NCBI GenBank assembly: GCA_000442125.1
Contig: KE546981.1
Location: 62,001 to 126,000 of the forward strand
Reading direction: 5' to 3'
Length of the DNA stretch: 64,000 nucleotides
Source: Opeltia flavorubescens
Lineage: Eukaryota > Ascomycota > Lecanoromycetes > Teloschistales > Teloschistaceae
This document shows positions 1-11,437 of the stretch, piece by piece. The stretch's first letter is position 1; each line of letters opens with the position of its first letter. The notes beneath the pieces were generated by a model. The model ran no database searches. It had not been told where the DNA came from and worked only from the letters and a program-made list of their open reading frames with translations. Made by a program: the position numbers and the translations under genes.

Positions 1-820
1 CGATATCAAATTTCGACACGAGAACGGGAAATTTGACTGGACCAGCCTGGAGTATTCTCCCAATGCGTATGACCGCATAAGATTCGATTTCCTCAGAAGG
101 ACCCTAGACCGAGACATAGGCCTCACGTATAAGAATTTCTTGCTGGACGTACCTTTGCCGGCTGCCAAGACAATTCATAGCTTGGGGAGACTCACGTACT
201 TTCTTTCACTGAACAGCCGTCTTTCAGACTGGCCGCAGGTTGCAGCTCGATGTTTCGCGACAACGTCAAACCTGGATGACGACGGATATAGTGTTGGCCC
301 ATTGAGCACAACACTGTACCAAGATGAGATCCCTAACAAGGTGGAGAGGGTAGAGAGTGGTAAAGACAAAGCTCTTATCGCAGACCAATGGGCTATCATA
401 CTGGTCCATGAGGCCTATGACACCTACAACCAGGAGTCACTTGACAACGGAGATTTCGAGACAGCAGAAGTTGCAACGGAGCAGGATAGGATACACTTAG
501 TGGAGGAGGAAGAGCCCAAATTCAAACCACTCAAGCGTTTGAGGTACGCCTTCGTCAAAGCGCTTGCAGAGTCAGAGTCAGCCCCCTCAAATCAGCACAT
601 ACTGGTTACCGACGTATCGGGTTACATTGACGATGTAACGAGCGGTGAGGATAAGCAAGAAATGAAGCGCCTGCACAAGTGGTCCAGACACCTGTATCAT
701 TGGGCTGGTTACTACTCCGACGAGGACATGGACCAGATTCTCCGCAAAATCTACAAGAGTAGGCCACTCATAGTCCACCAACGCCTCAAGCGAGGTCAGT
801 GGAAGCGTCTGAAGAGATGA
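1..820 (+). CDS. Unrecognised protein, 3' part only
   Basis: One frame is open from base 2 to the TGA at 818-820, giving about 272 residues with no in-frame ATG near the edge, so the gene starts outside the window. The visible part is hydrophilic and contains acidic stretches (one EEEE run) next to basic ones. It ends in a very basic tail, RLKRGQWKRLKR. I see no signal peptide, membrane segment or catalytic motif and do not recognise the family. The length without stops and the balanced composition make a real coding exon likely. Whether further exons lie upstream cannot be judged. Confidence 0.6.
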   Translation, partial: DIKFRHENGKFDWTSLEYSPNAYDRIRFDFLRRTLDRDIGLTYKNFLLDVPLPAAKTIHSLGRLTYFLSLNSRLSDWPQVAARCFATTSNLDDDGYSVGPLSTTLYQDEIPNKVERVESGKDKALIADQWAIILVHEAYDTYNQESLDNGDFETAEVATEQDRIHLVEEEEPKFKPLKRLRYAFVKALAESESAPSNQHILVTDVSGYIDDVTSGEDKQEMKRLHKWSRHLYHWAGYYSDEDMDQILRKIYKSRPLIVHQRLKRGQWKRLKR

Positions 821-2161
821 CGAAGCCTAAGGATGACTCCTTTGGATCACGGTGATGGAACGCCAATTGCAGCACTTTGTAATAGTACTTCTCTATCAGC
901 GGATGCGGTAGGACTTAGCATAGAGATGAAATTGAGCAGGCAATTGATCATGGATCGAAGAAGCTTTCAGATAGATCTTCTTCGTCTTCTAGAAAATCTA
1001 CTTTCGGCGTTCGTCGATGTGGCCTTCAGCATCTTTNAAGGTTCCCGGAATAAAGCAGCGTGTTGCTCAAATAGGAAGGTGGATGGTGAATAGAAAGATA
1101 AACAAGCTTCTGTTAGTGGCGGATAACGAGCGTCGATCATTCAGGGGCAAGTGATAAATTTAGCACACCCACCCACCCCTCCTTTTACACATTGACCACC
1201 TCGGCATCGATTTAAGGGGCTGTGGTCGGAGACCAACCACATTAATCATTGCATATCCGTGCTCCCGATCCCGCCTCCGCGACCACCTTACCAATATGGC
1301 AATCCATCATGAACACTCACCTTTTTTTGACGAATGGAATTATGACGTGCTCAGGATGCCGCGGTATTCAGCTCAAGCAGTGACTGGAGGATGGGTGATG
1401 AAGTCGATTGAGAGAGGTGACGACTAGATTCTGCGCGATGCCATTGGTAAGCGTTTCGCGTTGATGTGCGCCCCTGAACAGGTGTCCAACCAATCACCGT
1501 GGTGTATCTCAACAGTCCCCTGAAGCTCTTTTGCTGGTACATAAAACAAGCCTCAGCAGGAATCGATACCCAAATTGCATTGGGCAAACGGTCAGGGACC
1601 CGTTGACGACAGAACAAGCTTTCTACCAAGGCATACTCTGCTGTGCAGCGTTGGTCCCTCCGCTCCGGCTAATGCAAGATACCGACCTTCCCTATGAGGC
1701 ATCTGATCTTTGCTCGCCCACGGCCACCATCTTCTCATTGGCACACACGCCGCTGGCGTCATGTGCAGCCCAACCCCGGCGCCCGTCATGGTGCATCTGT
1801 CAGGAACCAAACACCGTGCATATGAGCCTCACCCTAGAAGATCGGCATACCCGTTCCCGGCCCTCATTTCCCATCTCAGTCAATCATCGTCGACCACTGG
1901 AGGTCGCCCACAGGCCGAGGAATGTCTTGGGTTGTGAGCACCTGCTCAAGCAGGCATGTCCGACTCCTTTGTCTCGTCTTTCCCTAGGGAGACTCCGAGC
2001 TTGCAATGCCATGCTTGACTCGACAAAGTCTATAAAGATGTCGTTCTCCCTTCATTCTTAACCTCATCACAACAAGAACAACAAACATCATCCAGCTTCA
2101 ATAAGTTCCTGGCGCCCGTTCTTACACATTCGTTACCACCACCAACTCTTTCGTTCACAAG
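821..2161. other. Intergenic region with protease promoter
   Basis: No gene seen. Several short frames exist, including a 176-codon one at 1531-2061, but they use rare codon patterns and lack any recognisable domain. The right end is the promoter and leader of the aspartic protease. A single N sits at 1037. Confidence 0.5.
2031..2037 (+). promoter_or_regulatory. TATA box of the aspartic protease gene
   Basis: TATAAAG lies 131 bp upstream of the protease ATG. It is followed by a CT- and CA-rich leader (about 2045-2160) typical of strongly expressed fungal genes. Confidence 0.5.
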
Positions 2162-3420
2162 ATGCGTTTCCTCGAGAACCTAGGAGCGGTATCCGCTCTC
2201 ATCTCCCTGGCCGCTGCCTCTCCAGTCCAATTAGCGTCAGTGAAGAAGGAATTTACCGTCCATCAGTCCAAACCTAAGAGCACCATCAAATCTGGCCCCG
2301 CTGCCGTCGCCTACGCTTTCTACAAATACGGCAAGCAACCTCCCGCCAACGTAAAAGCAGCCGCAGCGAACAACGACGGTACGGTGGTCACTACTCCAAC
2401 GGAGTATGATTCGCAATACTTGACTCCTGTTACCATTGGCGGGCAGCAGTTGAACTTGGATTTTGATACTGGGTCTTCGGATCTGTACGCCCTCGCTCTC
2501 CATGCTAGAATCCTTACAGATAACTAATCATGATAATACGTAGATGGGTCTTCTCCTCCGAACTCCCCTCCTCCCAATCAAACGGCCACTCAATCTACGA
2601 TCCCGCCAGATCAAATACCTCCAAATCCCTCCCGGGTTCAACATGGAGCATAACCTACGGCGACGGCTCCTCCTCATCGGGAAACGTCTACACCGACACC
2701 GTCTCCATCTCCACCACGAAATTCGCCCCTCAAGCCGTCGAACTCGCCCAGACCATCAGCGATCAATTCCAATCCGATACCGCCCTCGACGGCCTCCTCG
2801 GTCTCGCCTTCGATAGCCTAAACACCGTAAAACCCACCGCTCAAAAGACGTTTTTCAGTAACGTACTCCCCAGCCTAACATCCCCGCTCTTCACCGTCGA
2901 TCTGAAAAAGGGCGCGCCTGGGACTTTCGATTTCGGCTTCATAGACGCGGGGAAGCATACTGGAGATGTGGAGTTCGTGGACGTGGACAATAGCCAGGGA
3001 TTCTGGACTTTTACATCTAGTGGCTACGCGGTCGGCGATGCGGCTGTAAATGCTGAGAGTATTGAGGGTATTGCTGATACGGGCACCACGCTGCTTTATT
3101 TGCCGGATGATATTGTCACTGCTTATTACGGAGCTGTGGATGGAGCAACGAATGATCAGCAGCAGGGTGGATACACATACCCCTGCAGCACCACTCTCCC
3201 CTCCATAAGTTTTGGGATCGGAGGGTACACAGCCGTCGTGCCGGGGACGTTCGTTAATTACGCGCCTGTTGACGATACGGGGGCGACGTGCTTTGGGGGG
3301 ATACAGAGTAGTGCGGGGATCGGGATCAATATCTTCGGGGATATATTTTTGAAGAGCCAATTCGTCGTGTTCCAGGGCGGGGACAGTCCGCAGTTGGGGT
3401 TTGCGGCGAAACAGTTGTGA
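2162..3420 (+). CDS. Secreted pepsin-like aspartic protease (family A1)
   Basis: Exons are 2162-2484 and 2544-3420, joined across a 59-nt intron (GTACGC...TACGTAG). The product is 399 aa, the usual size of aspergillopepsin/endothiapepsin-type preproenzymes. Residues 1-20 form a signal peptide ending in AAAS. A propeptide runs to about residue 75. The catalytic aspartates are in DTGSS (Asp102) and ADTGTT (Asp286), and the flap tyrosine is in ITYGDGS (about Tyr146). The intron interrupts the codon just after DTGSSD, and splicing restores the family-typical DLWV. It should act as an extracellular acid endopeptidase. A TATA box is at 2031. The stop is followed by a GAT-rich 3' region. Confidence 0.95.
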
Positions 3421-3452
3421 GGGAATCATGGGTGAAGGAAGGGGAAATTGAG

Positions 3453-3501
3453 ACGATGATGATGATTGGGATGATGGGATGATGTGATGGAGTGATGAAT
3501 A
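3453..3501. repeat. GAT-rich imperfect microsatellite
   Basis: Interrupted GAT/GATG units lie just after the protease stop codon, probably within its 3' UTR. Confidence 0.6.
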
Positions 3502-3777
3502 TGACTGGAGGGTGGGGGATGGATAGAGGGGGGGCGCGAAAGGTTTCATATGTATGTCAGGTGTTGTTTTGGCATTTACTGTACACTTATTATTCGTAGG
3601 ATGGATGATATAATGGGTATTGAACTAATTTTCCTTTTTAATTTCTTCTCTTTTATCAATTCTTGCTGAAAAACTCCTCTCCACTACTGTCTTCTCTTAT
3701 CCTCTTCTGCCCCTCTACCATCGCATAGGGTTTTGTCTCCATCCCGTTACTTCTACTCCATTAATGTCAACACCCGA

Positions 3778-4497
3778 TCAAGCAGTCTCAACCACTCCCG
3801 TCCCTGGACTCGGCCCGGGTACGCTACTCGTCGTCGTCGATTTCGGCAACTGCGGAAGAGGCCGAAAACTCGGCAGGCTCGACAGGCCTCCATGTACAGG
3901 CGGGTTTGGGTTTGGAGGAACGACATGGTTGTCTACGGCTGCTTGGATGGCGGCTTGACGCTCGGGGGTGGGGGGTTTGGCGTTGCTGTTAGAGAGTGTT
4001 AGAGGTGGGTCTTTGAAATAAGGGGGAGAGGGGGAAGGGGGAAATACAAGGATGCAGAGGGGAGGAGAGGAGGAGGGGAGGAAGGGAGGGAGAATTTACA
4101 CATCATGTGGAATGACGAAGAAACATGTTCGGAGGCAGGTTAGGCAAGTATCGCCTAGGGCGGCGTCTTCGGTGACTACACAAGCCTATAACGGATCTTC
4201 CAATCAGCTTCGAAATCTCATGCGTCCTCCACAAACCTCTCTCTTTGCATGGAGGGGAGGGGAGGGGAGAACCAGTAATTGCGGGTTTAGACATACCTCA
4301 CAGAATGGATCAGCAGGGATGGCGCAGAACAAAGCGCAGCCGGCGAATACGGCGGCGCAGGTCAATGTGCATCCAGCGCAGGGGCCAAGAGGGGGAAGTA
4401 GGCGTCCTACGTTGTTGTCTCTTCGTTCTTGTTTTTGGGGTGCGAGGACGGCGGCGGAGGTGAGAGATAGGAGAGTTAGGAAGGAAAGGATTTGCAT
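3778..4497 (-). CDS. Small secreted cysteine-rich protein
   Basis: The gene reads right to left in three exons: 4497-4297, 4185-4100 and 3985-3778, 164 aa. Residues 1-16 or so are a signal peptide (LTLLSLTSAA). The body has nine cysteines, with CAGCTLTC in exon 1 and CLTCLRTC in exon 2 giving two copies of a C-x2-C-x3-C module. Exon 3 encodes a Pro/Ser-rich tail without cysteine. The introns are 111 and 114 nt, longer than most here. The first has a CTGAT branch site. The second ends in CTAACACTCTCTAACAG. If the second intron is retained, a TAA at 4098-4096 ends a 96-aa form. No family is recognised. It could be an effector-like or wall-associated protein. Exons 1 and 2 are well supported, exon 3 less so. 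Confidence 0.65.
4021..4094. repeat. Polypurine tract
   Basis: About 74 bases are almost entirely G and A on the + strand. On the minus strand this is a CT-rich tract inside the second intron of the Cys-rich gene, where it may help acceptor recognition. Confidence 0.6.
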
Positions 4498-5551
4498 ATT
4501 GGGATTGAGGTTGGGAGGGGGGATGGATAGATTGACAGATGAGGTTGATTATGTAAGAGAGTGAACTTGTATAGATGAGGTAATGAAAAAAGAGGATGGA
4601 AATCCGATGCTCAGATGATGAAGATGGCACTCATGGCTTTTTAAGGAAGTTTGATATTGCTCGGTTGTTTACTTCCATTGGGGGCGTGGTAGATGGATAA
4701 GAGGATTGAGCTCGAAACCTGCCGTCTTGTTCAGGCAGCGTTGAAACGCTGATAACTAGGAGATCCATGATGATCTCTCAGCCATGGGTGTAATCTCAAT
4801 ATTGTTTGAAGGAGATCAAGATGACGGAGAGGCTTCTAGCTCCTTGATAGTAGTCGTTTCGAGCCTCAGACGTGTCAACTGAGTAGTGTCTACACTAACC
4901 TCGGCCTGCAAAAAGACGGACAGCATTTATGTAGTCGATACAGGGAACGGAGAATAAGTCATCTCCAATCAACCCTTGGAGATTGCCTCCACAGCTGTCA
5001 GGACGGAGAATAGTCATACGCGCTCCCGGCCGATAGAGAAATTTCAAACGCAGGTGGATCGACGGGCTGTCGCTTATAGCTCGTTGAACATGCGATTGTT
5101 TAAAAAGCAAAGGCACTTTTGGAACTCCCTTTGCTGAACTATTTGACGCATAAGCGCAAATGGCGGTGACATGTTATGCGACCCGTGCTTAGTTTCGACG
5201 TGATCAATGCAGCTTTTGGAATGGGAATATTGAGTAGCATAGAAGTCGATCTTTTCACTTACAATCAAAGAATGTTCAGCTCTCGCATTGGAAGTTGATG
5301 TTTTGCTGCATGACGTCACACTTCAGTCAGCGTAGGGAATTGGGCGAAGGTTGGTAGTCCGAGGATAAAAACGACGACAGAATGTATTAATTACATCATA
5401 AGGAATAGAAATTTTCGGCTTGTTAGATTCGTGCATTAACTTCACTGAATTCATAGCCTTCTAGATGCTTGGTACAGAAGTCGAGGTATGGGTTTACGTC
5501 ATGTGCTTCCACGACAATTGTTCCCGTTCATTCAGCCCGGCAGACCTCTCA
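4498..5551. other. Intergenic, no gene seen
   Basis: Only short overlapping frames without ATG context or domains. It holds the promoter side of the Cys-rich gene and the 3' flank of the P450 gene. Confidence 0.5.
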
Positions 5552-7447
5552 TCACAAACCGTCTTTGAAAGCATATTGGAATGTACAGTTAATCGTCTCG
5601 TACCTCCTCGTCAGTTTCACCCTGATATCCTCCTTCGGCAAAGGGATTGCACTCGTGATCCTTCCCACCTGCATAACCGGTAGTTGCCACTCGCATACCA
5701 CGCCATTTTTATCTACCTTGGCCATGTTAAACCGCATGATAAACATAGCGGCCACGGCGCAGATCTCCGTTGTTGCAAAATGCCGTCCAGGGCATAGGGA
5801 CGTGCCACCACCGAAGGATCTGAATGCACCGGGATGCTGCTTGCGTTGTTCTTTGCTGGTCTCCTTTTCGACATTTGCAGCTGATTTGAGGAATCGGTAT
5901 GCATTGAATGATGCATGATCGGTACCCCAGATTGAAGGGAGGGAATGAATGCATGCGCCTGGCATCTGAACGATGCTCCCTGCACGAAGGAAATGGGTGC
6001 CTGCTAGAATGGTATCTTGAGTCACCATGCGGGATGCCGTGTTATGAGTACGCAAACGGAGGGTTTCTTGATAGGCCGACAGGAGAAGAGGAAACTTTTG
6101 CTTCCAAGTCGTGATATCGATTTCAAGCATTTCGACTTCACCGTCGTTGACATGACTATGACTGATAGCAGAAGAAGCTTCTTCCCGTAGACTGGCAAGT
6201 AGACCTGGATCTGAGTAGATGTGGACGAGTAGCCAAAAGAGAGTCGGAGCGGAGTTGACGAGGACCCCCATAATGCTGCCTAGCTCAAGCCGAGCAATGT
6301 CACCGTTCGACAGCCCCCACTTCACGCCGGCATCATGTCGAGCTTTTGCAAGGTCAGACGCCCGTTCGTAGCCTTTGCGATCGATATAGTTTGTCATCGC
6401 GGCGACAACCTGCGCACGACCATGGAAGCCATTTCGAGCGATGATTGATGGGAAGGGCGCGAGAAGCATACGAGTGAGATCATTCTCCCATACCCTAAGA
6501 CGACAGACATTAGCTTCCAGCTATGGATCCCATGAGATTTGCAGCATGTAGTATATGTCCTCGTGTATCGTGCCTCAGGCGGCAGTAGTAAAGGTCGGAT
6601 GGTAGTGGTGGATGCATATCAATAGCGTTGTTCAGGCGAGGGGGAGAGCAAGGCGAAGAACGAACGACCGCTCAAGGCTTACCACAGCGCATACTCTAAT
6701 TCAGGTTGATGGCTGAAGGGATTTGCTGGCCCGTATATCTAGTAGTACGTGAGAATTCAGGCCACCTGTTGAAGCGGATTTGAAAAAGCTCACCGCTTCC
6801 GTACTTGCAACCGTCGTCGCCGTCCTCAACCAAGCGAACAGGTCAATAATGATATCATCCGGACCTGATTCGAGTTCATCGAAGAAATGGAGGAACCTGT
6901 CCAGTGCTGTATGTTCCATCTTCTCGAGCGACGATGACCCAGATCCCAAACATCGATGCATGATACGACTCGTTTCCACGAAGAGATCCCAACTGCCCTC
7001 CGGAAGGTCCATAGGTGTAGTCATAATTTCCATAGTCTTGCGGTCAACGTTGAACAGGCGAGGTAATATGGTGTTCACGAAAATGGTAAAATCGAAGATC
7101 TTGGGATTTTTCTGCACTGCGACGACTAGATCGGGGGAGTTGATAATGTGAACATCTTTGGCAAGAATCCTGAGGGTGAATATGGGGAGTTTGGTGTCCG
7201 CACTACTGACTATCAGCTGTATTCATTTGAAGCTTCGAGTGGCTTACGCAAGGTCTTCAAAGTACTCAAAACCATATCTAAGTACATTGATGAGATGTCC
7301 GACAAGTGGTATTGTCTGGGAAACGACAGTCGGCGCTCTGGTATCATAACGTGCAGCTAGAAGAAGTCTTGATACGAAGAGTATGATGGTTGTCAAACCT
7401 ATGATATACATGCAAGTTTCTAAGAGCTGAAGAGTGGTGATAGACAT
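5552..7447 (-). CDS. Cytochrome P450 monooxygenase
   Basis: Four exons on the minus strand: 7447-7248, 7202-6794, 6738-6683 and 6494-5552, 535 aa. All junctions keep frame, and splicing gives a YGPANPF segment known from fungal P450s. A membrane anchor lies near residues 10-32. The ExxR motif of helix K is ETLR (365-368). The heme loop is SFGGGTSLCPGRHF with Cys456 as iron ligand. Helix I reads GVLVNSAPTLFW (298-309) rather than the usual acidic-Thr pair. An Asn with a following PT-FW pattern is typical of CYP7/CYP8-like enzymes (sterol 7-hydroxylase and prostacyclin-synthase type). It is probably an ER-anchored oxidase or isomerase of a lipid or secondary metabolite. The substrate is unknown. 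Intron 3 (188 nt) is long. Confidence 0.9.
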
Positions 7448-7762
7448 GTCTCGAGCGGGTATGCTTTGGCTAGGTCTCCGCTGGTGAGGAGAGAAGATGG
7501 GTCTGTAGGAGGTCTCATGCAGCCTGATGATGTAAGAAAGATGCATCGGGACCTCAGCACTAGAGCCGATTCGGCCTTGCTGTGATCGGAAGGTCGACTT
7601 GATGACTTGGTGGGTGCAAGGACGCTGACCACTAGATGGAAGATTGTGATGAGAAATAGCAGCACAAAGTAGAGGATGGGCACTTTACTGACATTAGACT
7701 ACTCTCGAAGCTGCAGCTCGAGTAAAGCATACCATGAGGAAAGGGAAAGAAATGTTCCAAAA

Positions 7763-9355
7763 TTACTTGTCTTCGTCATCATCAACCTGCCACTTCATCT
7801 CCATCTCCGCATACTTGTCCCCTCCGGCCAGCTCTTTGGCAGCTCGTTTCCTTTGCCGCTTGCTAATCGGCTGACCAGAGCCCTCCTTAATCGATTCTGA
7901 AATTCCTGTCTGAAACGCCTGCTGGGCTTCACGCTCATCTTGCTCAGTCCACGGTCGAGGTAGAATCGCAAATACCAGATAGCTTGTATGCATCTTGAGC
8001 TCTGGCTCCGATCGATGCACCAATCTCCCTTCTTTGTACAGCTTCCGACTCGCCTGGGCATCCTTGATTGATTGCAGCCGTTGCTGCTTGGATACGAACT
8101 CCTCTTCCGTCTTACCCTTTCCGTCTTCGCTGCCGTCTGTCGATTTGACTGCTCCTAATGTTTCGTTGAGGGCCTTGACAGTCAACCCATGGTGATACGA
8201 TCGATCCCTTCCTTCAACTTCTCGCAGCCGTCCGATAGCTTCATCCACCGTAGCTGGTGTGGCATTGACACCTCGCAATCCCTCTTCCTGCAGGCCCACT
8301 CGCTCACGACGGCATTCAATTCGGTGAGCGGAGAGTTCGACCATCTCCACATCAAGCCAACCGAAGGCGCGGAGGGCGGAGACTGTTCGCTGGACCTGTT
8401 CAATGCATGGAGAAAACGTACATAGATGGGTCGAGGTCGATGGATTGAGTGGTGAAGGGTGGTCGCGAGTAAGGTGGCGAAGGGCTACCCAGGGCGCTGG
8501 AAGATCAAGAAAGACAGCTGAAGCGTTGACTTCTGATGATGTTGCATCGTCCCCAACGGAAAAGCCATCCTGATAGACATCCCGATGTGTAACCTTCACC
8601 ATCCCCTCAAGACCATGCTCCTGGATTTCTGCCTGCAATTTCTGTGCTCTTTGATCGTGAAATTCGAAGCTCCAGACTTTGCCAGCTCCTGCACCCAAGC
8701 CCTTTTCATGACAACTGCTGGCACCATTGCTGAGCTCTGTAGCGGGATAGTCGTTGAATACTGCTCTTGCGGCGGCATGGGTAAAACTGCCGCTCCCAGC
8801 TCCAGCCTCGATGATCTCAGTACCTGGTGTTACCCGCAATCTTTGGAGGATGTAACTGTAATCTGGTGTATAGACAACCTGGGTTCTATGAGGCAAACTC
8901 GCCGTCCAGACCTCTGGTGTCGGCGGCAGGAGGTGACAGAATCCTGTTGGAGCTTGTACGGGTGCCTTCACTTCCTTCAAGTCTCGGAAATCCGTGTCCT
9001 GCGCCGGGCCCGTGGGAGTTTCGTCAGCTATTGCTGCATCATCCCCTTGGCTTGTAGAAGAACCCCCTCTTTTTCGTTTCGAGCCTCTACCGGCCTGGTT
9101 GCCCACTCTTCCTCGGGTACCAGTATCAACCTGGCTGGCCTTAATCTGTGAGCCCCATGGTTGCCCTAGCAGTGTGCTGTGAGGGTAATTTCCGTAGCGA
9201 GTGGTTGTAACTTTGCCCTCGGCATAGCCGAGTTCCTCATCATCATAGGTCCTGAGGATAGTAGGCGTGAGGAGATCCCGTTTCAGGTGAAGGACTGCGA
9301 GAGAATCGGGCGAGGCGACAGCGGAGGGGAAAAGGAATGGCGAGTGTGAAGACAT
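7763..9355 (-). CDS. trm61: tRNA (adenine58-N1)-methyltransferase catalytic subunit Trm61
   Basis: A single exon of 530 aa starting at ATG 9355. The SAM-binding motif I is EAGAGSGSFTH (183-193). The later DLPAPW (284-289) is the signature of the TrmI/Gcd14 family, and TPDYSYIL precedes motif I as in Trm61. The family forms m1A at position 58 of tRNA, including initiator tRNA, with the non-catalytic partner Trm6. The protein is longer than yeast Gcd14. It has a basic low-complexity insert at about residues 80-130 (KRKR run) and a Lys/Arg-rich C-terminus (SKRQRKRAAKE), which fit a nuclear protein. It is transcribed divergently from the gene at 9902. Confidence 0.93.
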   Translation of the reverse strand: MSSHSPFLFPSAVASPDSLAVLHLKRDLLTPTILRTYDDEELGYAEGKVTTTRYGNYPHSTLLGQPWGSQIKASQVDTGTRGRVGNQAGRGSKRKRGGSSTSQGDDAAIADETPTGPAQDTDFRDLKEVKAPVQAPTGFCHLLPPTPEVWTASLPHRTQVVYTPDYSYILQRLRVTPGTEIIEAGAGSGSFTHAAARAVFNDYPATELSNGASSCHEKGLGAGAGKVWSFEFHDQRAQKLQAEIQEHGLEGMVKVTHRDVYQDGFSVGDDATSSEVNASAVFLDLPAPWVALRHLTRDHPSPLNPSTSTHLCTFSPCIEQVQRTVSALRAFGWLDVEMVELSAHRIECRRERVGLQEEGLRGVNATPATVDEAIGRLREVEGRDRSYHHGLTVKALNETLGAVKSTDGSEDGKGKTEEEFVSKQQRLQSIKDAQASRKLYKEGRLVHRSEPELKMHTSYLVFAILPRPWTEQDEREAQQAFQTGISESIKEGSGQPISKRQRKRAAKELAGGDKYAEMEMKWQVDDDEDK

Positions 9356-9901
9356 TTAATTTGAGGTGTGCATAAAATCGCCGGGAAGTGCGTTTCGCGG
9401 AGTTAACCATCGGATATAATCCACAGCTATCATATTAACGCCATATGGTCAGCCTGGACATGCTCCTTTCGATTTACTCCACGAGTATTTGGACGTGGAA
9501 TTAAAGGCCTCACTCGACAATAGATAGCACGTGTCGCTCATGTATGAGCTCAATGATCAGACATTGGTAGTTTAGACCCGAGGCTAATTATTATACACGT
9601 GGTCTCGATACCTCGAAAGCAGGGCAAGTATAAGGTCTCTTGGAGTAGTCATCAACGTGCATCCAATAAGTAAGGCATACACAGTATGTCTGTGTGGTTG
9701 CTTCCTTTTTTATGAGTTCGAGCTTTTAATTTCTCGGGAATGAAAACACTTCTCGTTACATTCCACAGGTGACTAAATGCTCCTCCAATCGTCTTGAAAG
9801 CATCTACGCAAGACCTCCATCTGCAACGTGGAGGGGTCCATTCGAAAAGACACAGCAATCACTCTTCATATCAGCCTTCCATCGGAGTTTCAAAGCTCTG
9901 C
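9356..9901. other. Divergent promoter region
   Basis: Separates trm61 (minus) from the exonuclease-like gene (plus). The frame of the downstream gene is open back to about 9794 but has no ATG before 9902. No other gene seen. Confidence 0.5.
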
Positions 9902-11143
9902 ATGGCACCACCAGCACCGATCAACGATGCAGTTGCACCCACAGCCGACCTTTCGTTGTTGGTAAACTTTCTCAGCCTTTGCCCAGACAATGCTGACCAT
10001 CATGCTCCCGTATATACTGACAATACGCTATTCGTCGCCATTGACTTTGAAGGTATAGAAAACGCATGCGGCATCAGTCAAATCGGTACCTCGATTTTGG
10101 ACACACGCGGCCTGCCGTATGCACCATCGCTCGGGCAGAATGTGATCAAGACACAGCAATACAGTGTGGCAAAGCGATTGAAGTCTCGTCGCTTGGATCA
10201 GAAGACAAGGCGGTTCTTCACGCTGGGAGAGATCAAATGGATCACAAGAGACGAGATCATTTGCACTCTTGTCAAGATTTTCCAAGACTGCAACACTCAT
10301 TCGATCTTTGAACGAGATTCGAGCCTATCTAGGTTTGCTCCAGTCAGCGAGCCTTCGAAAAAGCCCCGAAATATCGTACTTGTTGGCCACGGCTTATCTA
10401 GCGAGCTATGGAACATGAAGATGCTCGGAGTTCGACCCGAAGCACATGCGAACATTGTAGCCTATGTGGACACCACGTCAATTTCTCACGAAGTTTTAGG
10501 ACATGTCACTATTCTGCGTAAGCTTGTCAAAGAAGTCGGACTTTGTCCCAAGAAGCTGTACCATGCCGGCGCGCGTCCGAAAGCTCGCCATTTCCACATG
10601 GCAGGCAATGACGCGCTTTACACTATGGAGGCCATGCTCCTCCTCGCAGTCAAAGACCATGAAGAGGCTGTCAATCTCCCAAAGGCTGGGTGGATTCGGC
10701 TTACCAAGATGTCTATCACGGAGGCTATTACCTTAGCCTCGTCCAAATCACCTCATGAGCTTGGCGCGCTACAGAAGCGCAATCCGCACCATCTGACAGC
10801 TCAGCATGTGCACGCAATAAATGATATTTCAGCTCCTAGGCACCAGCTTACCGATCCACCGTCTATTGCATCCAATGGATCCGGCGACCTCTTCCAGCAA
10901 GTCGGTACCACGAAAGGGACAGATAGCCTTGCTCCAGAGTTCTTGCTGGCGGTTGCGAGATGGCAGCTAAGGAAAGAAGCTTATGGGACCGGGACTGCTG
11001 AAGGAGCTGAGCTCACGATTACAGAGCTCGATGCGTACGAAGAATCGGCTATTGGGATCGATGCATACAACATAGCAATTTGTGCGATGCCCCTCTATTT
11101 CACACTGGCTCCTCTGTGGGATTTGACTTCGGATCGATTATAA
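9902..11143 (+). CDS. RNase H-fold / DEDD-exonuclease-like protein
   Basis: A single exon of 413 aa from the first in-frame ATG at 9902. The first acidic motif is VAIDFEGIE (Asp48, Glu50), followed by ISQIGTSILDT, a pattern of DEDD exonucleases and of the fungal Gfd2/YDR514C-like C-terminal domain. A second motif follows LVGHGLSSEL (about 160-169). The third, HMAGNDALYT (232-241), matches the H-x-A-x-N-D of DEDDh enzymes. The catalytic set is therefore largely present and it may act on RNA or DNA ends. The C-terminal third is low in motifs. The substrate is unknown. Gfd2-like is my best family call, from the way the motifs are arranged. Confidence 0.75.
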   Translation: MAPPAPINDAVAPTADLSLLVNFLSLCPDNADHHAPVYTDNTLFVAIDFEGIENACGISQIGTSILDTRGLPYAPSLGQNVIKTQQYSVAKRLKSRRLDQKTRRFFTLGEIKWITRDEIICTLVKIFQDCNTHSIFERDSSLSRFAPVSEPSKKPRNIVLVGHGLSSELWNMKMLGVRPEAHANIVAYVDTTSISHEVLGHVTILRKLVKEVGLCPKKLYHAGARPKARHFHMAGNDALYTMEAMLLLAVKDHEEAVNLPKAGWIRLTKMSITEAITLASSKSPHELGALQKRNPHHLTAQHVHAINDISAPRHQLTDPPSIASNGSGDLFQQVGTTKGTDSLAPEFLLAVARWQLRKEAYGTGTAEGAELTITELDAYEESAIGIDAYNIAICAMPLYFTLAPLWDLTSDRL

Positions 11144-11437
11144 ACATCATGGATGATCTGGGCCAGATGAGCACATCATTATAATTCCTCTGCCTAGTAC
11201 ACGTTTTTTGATTGTAATCAACAAGTACCATAGATTGTAAGGTTCAAGCTATGTACAAGAGACTGTCCCTAAGAAGCTTCATTAATGGANGTGCCCATGT
11301 TGCACAGTTTACTACAACCTCCAAATCATCGACATCCCCCCATCAACACAAATGGCTGCCACCACGAGACTCAAGCCCTACGTCTAAGCCGATACCTCGA
11401 TTCCATTTTCTTACCGCTAAGGATACCGGTCCTTCTC

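Noticed and set aside
1531-2061. 176-codon plus frame before the aspartic protease
   Set aside because: Composition unlike a protein, no domain, and it overlaps the protease promoter with its TATA box.
7420-7683. Minus-strand frame with a hydrophobic start (PILYFVLLFLITIFHLVV) upstream of the P450 gene
   Set aside because: It begins with GTG, is out of frame, and the P450 already has its own anchor starting at ATG 7447.
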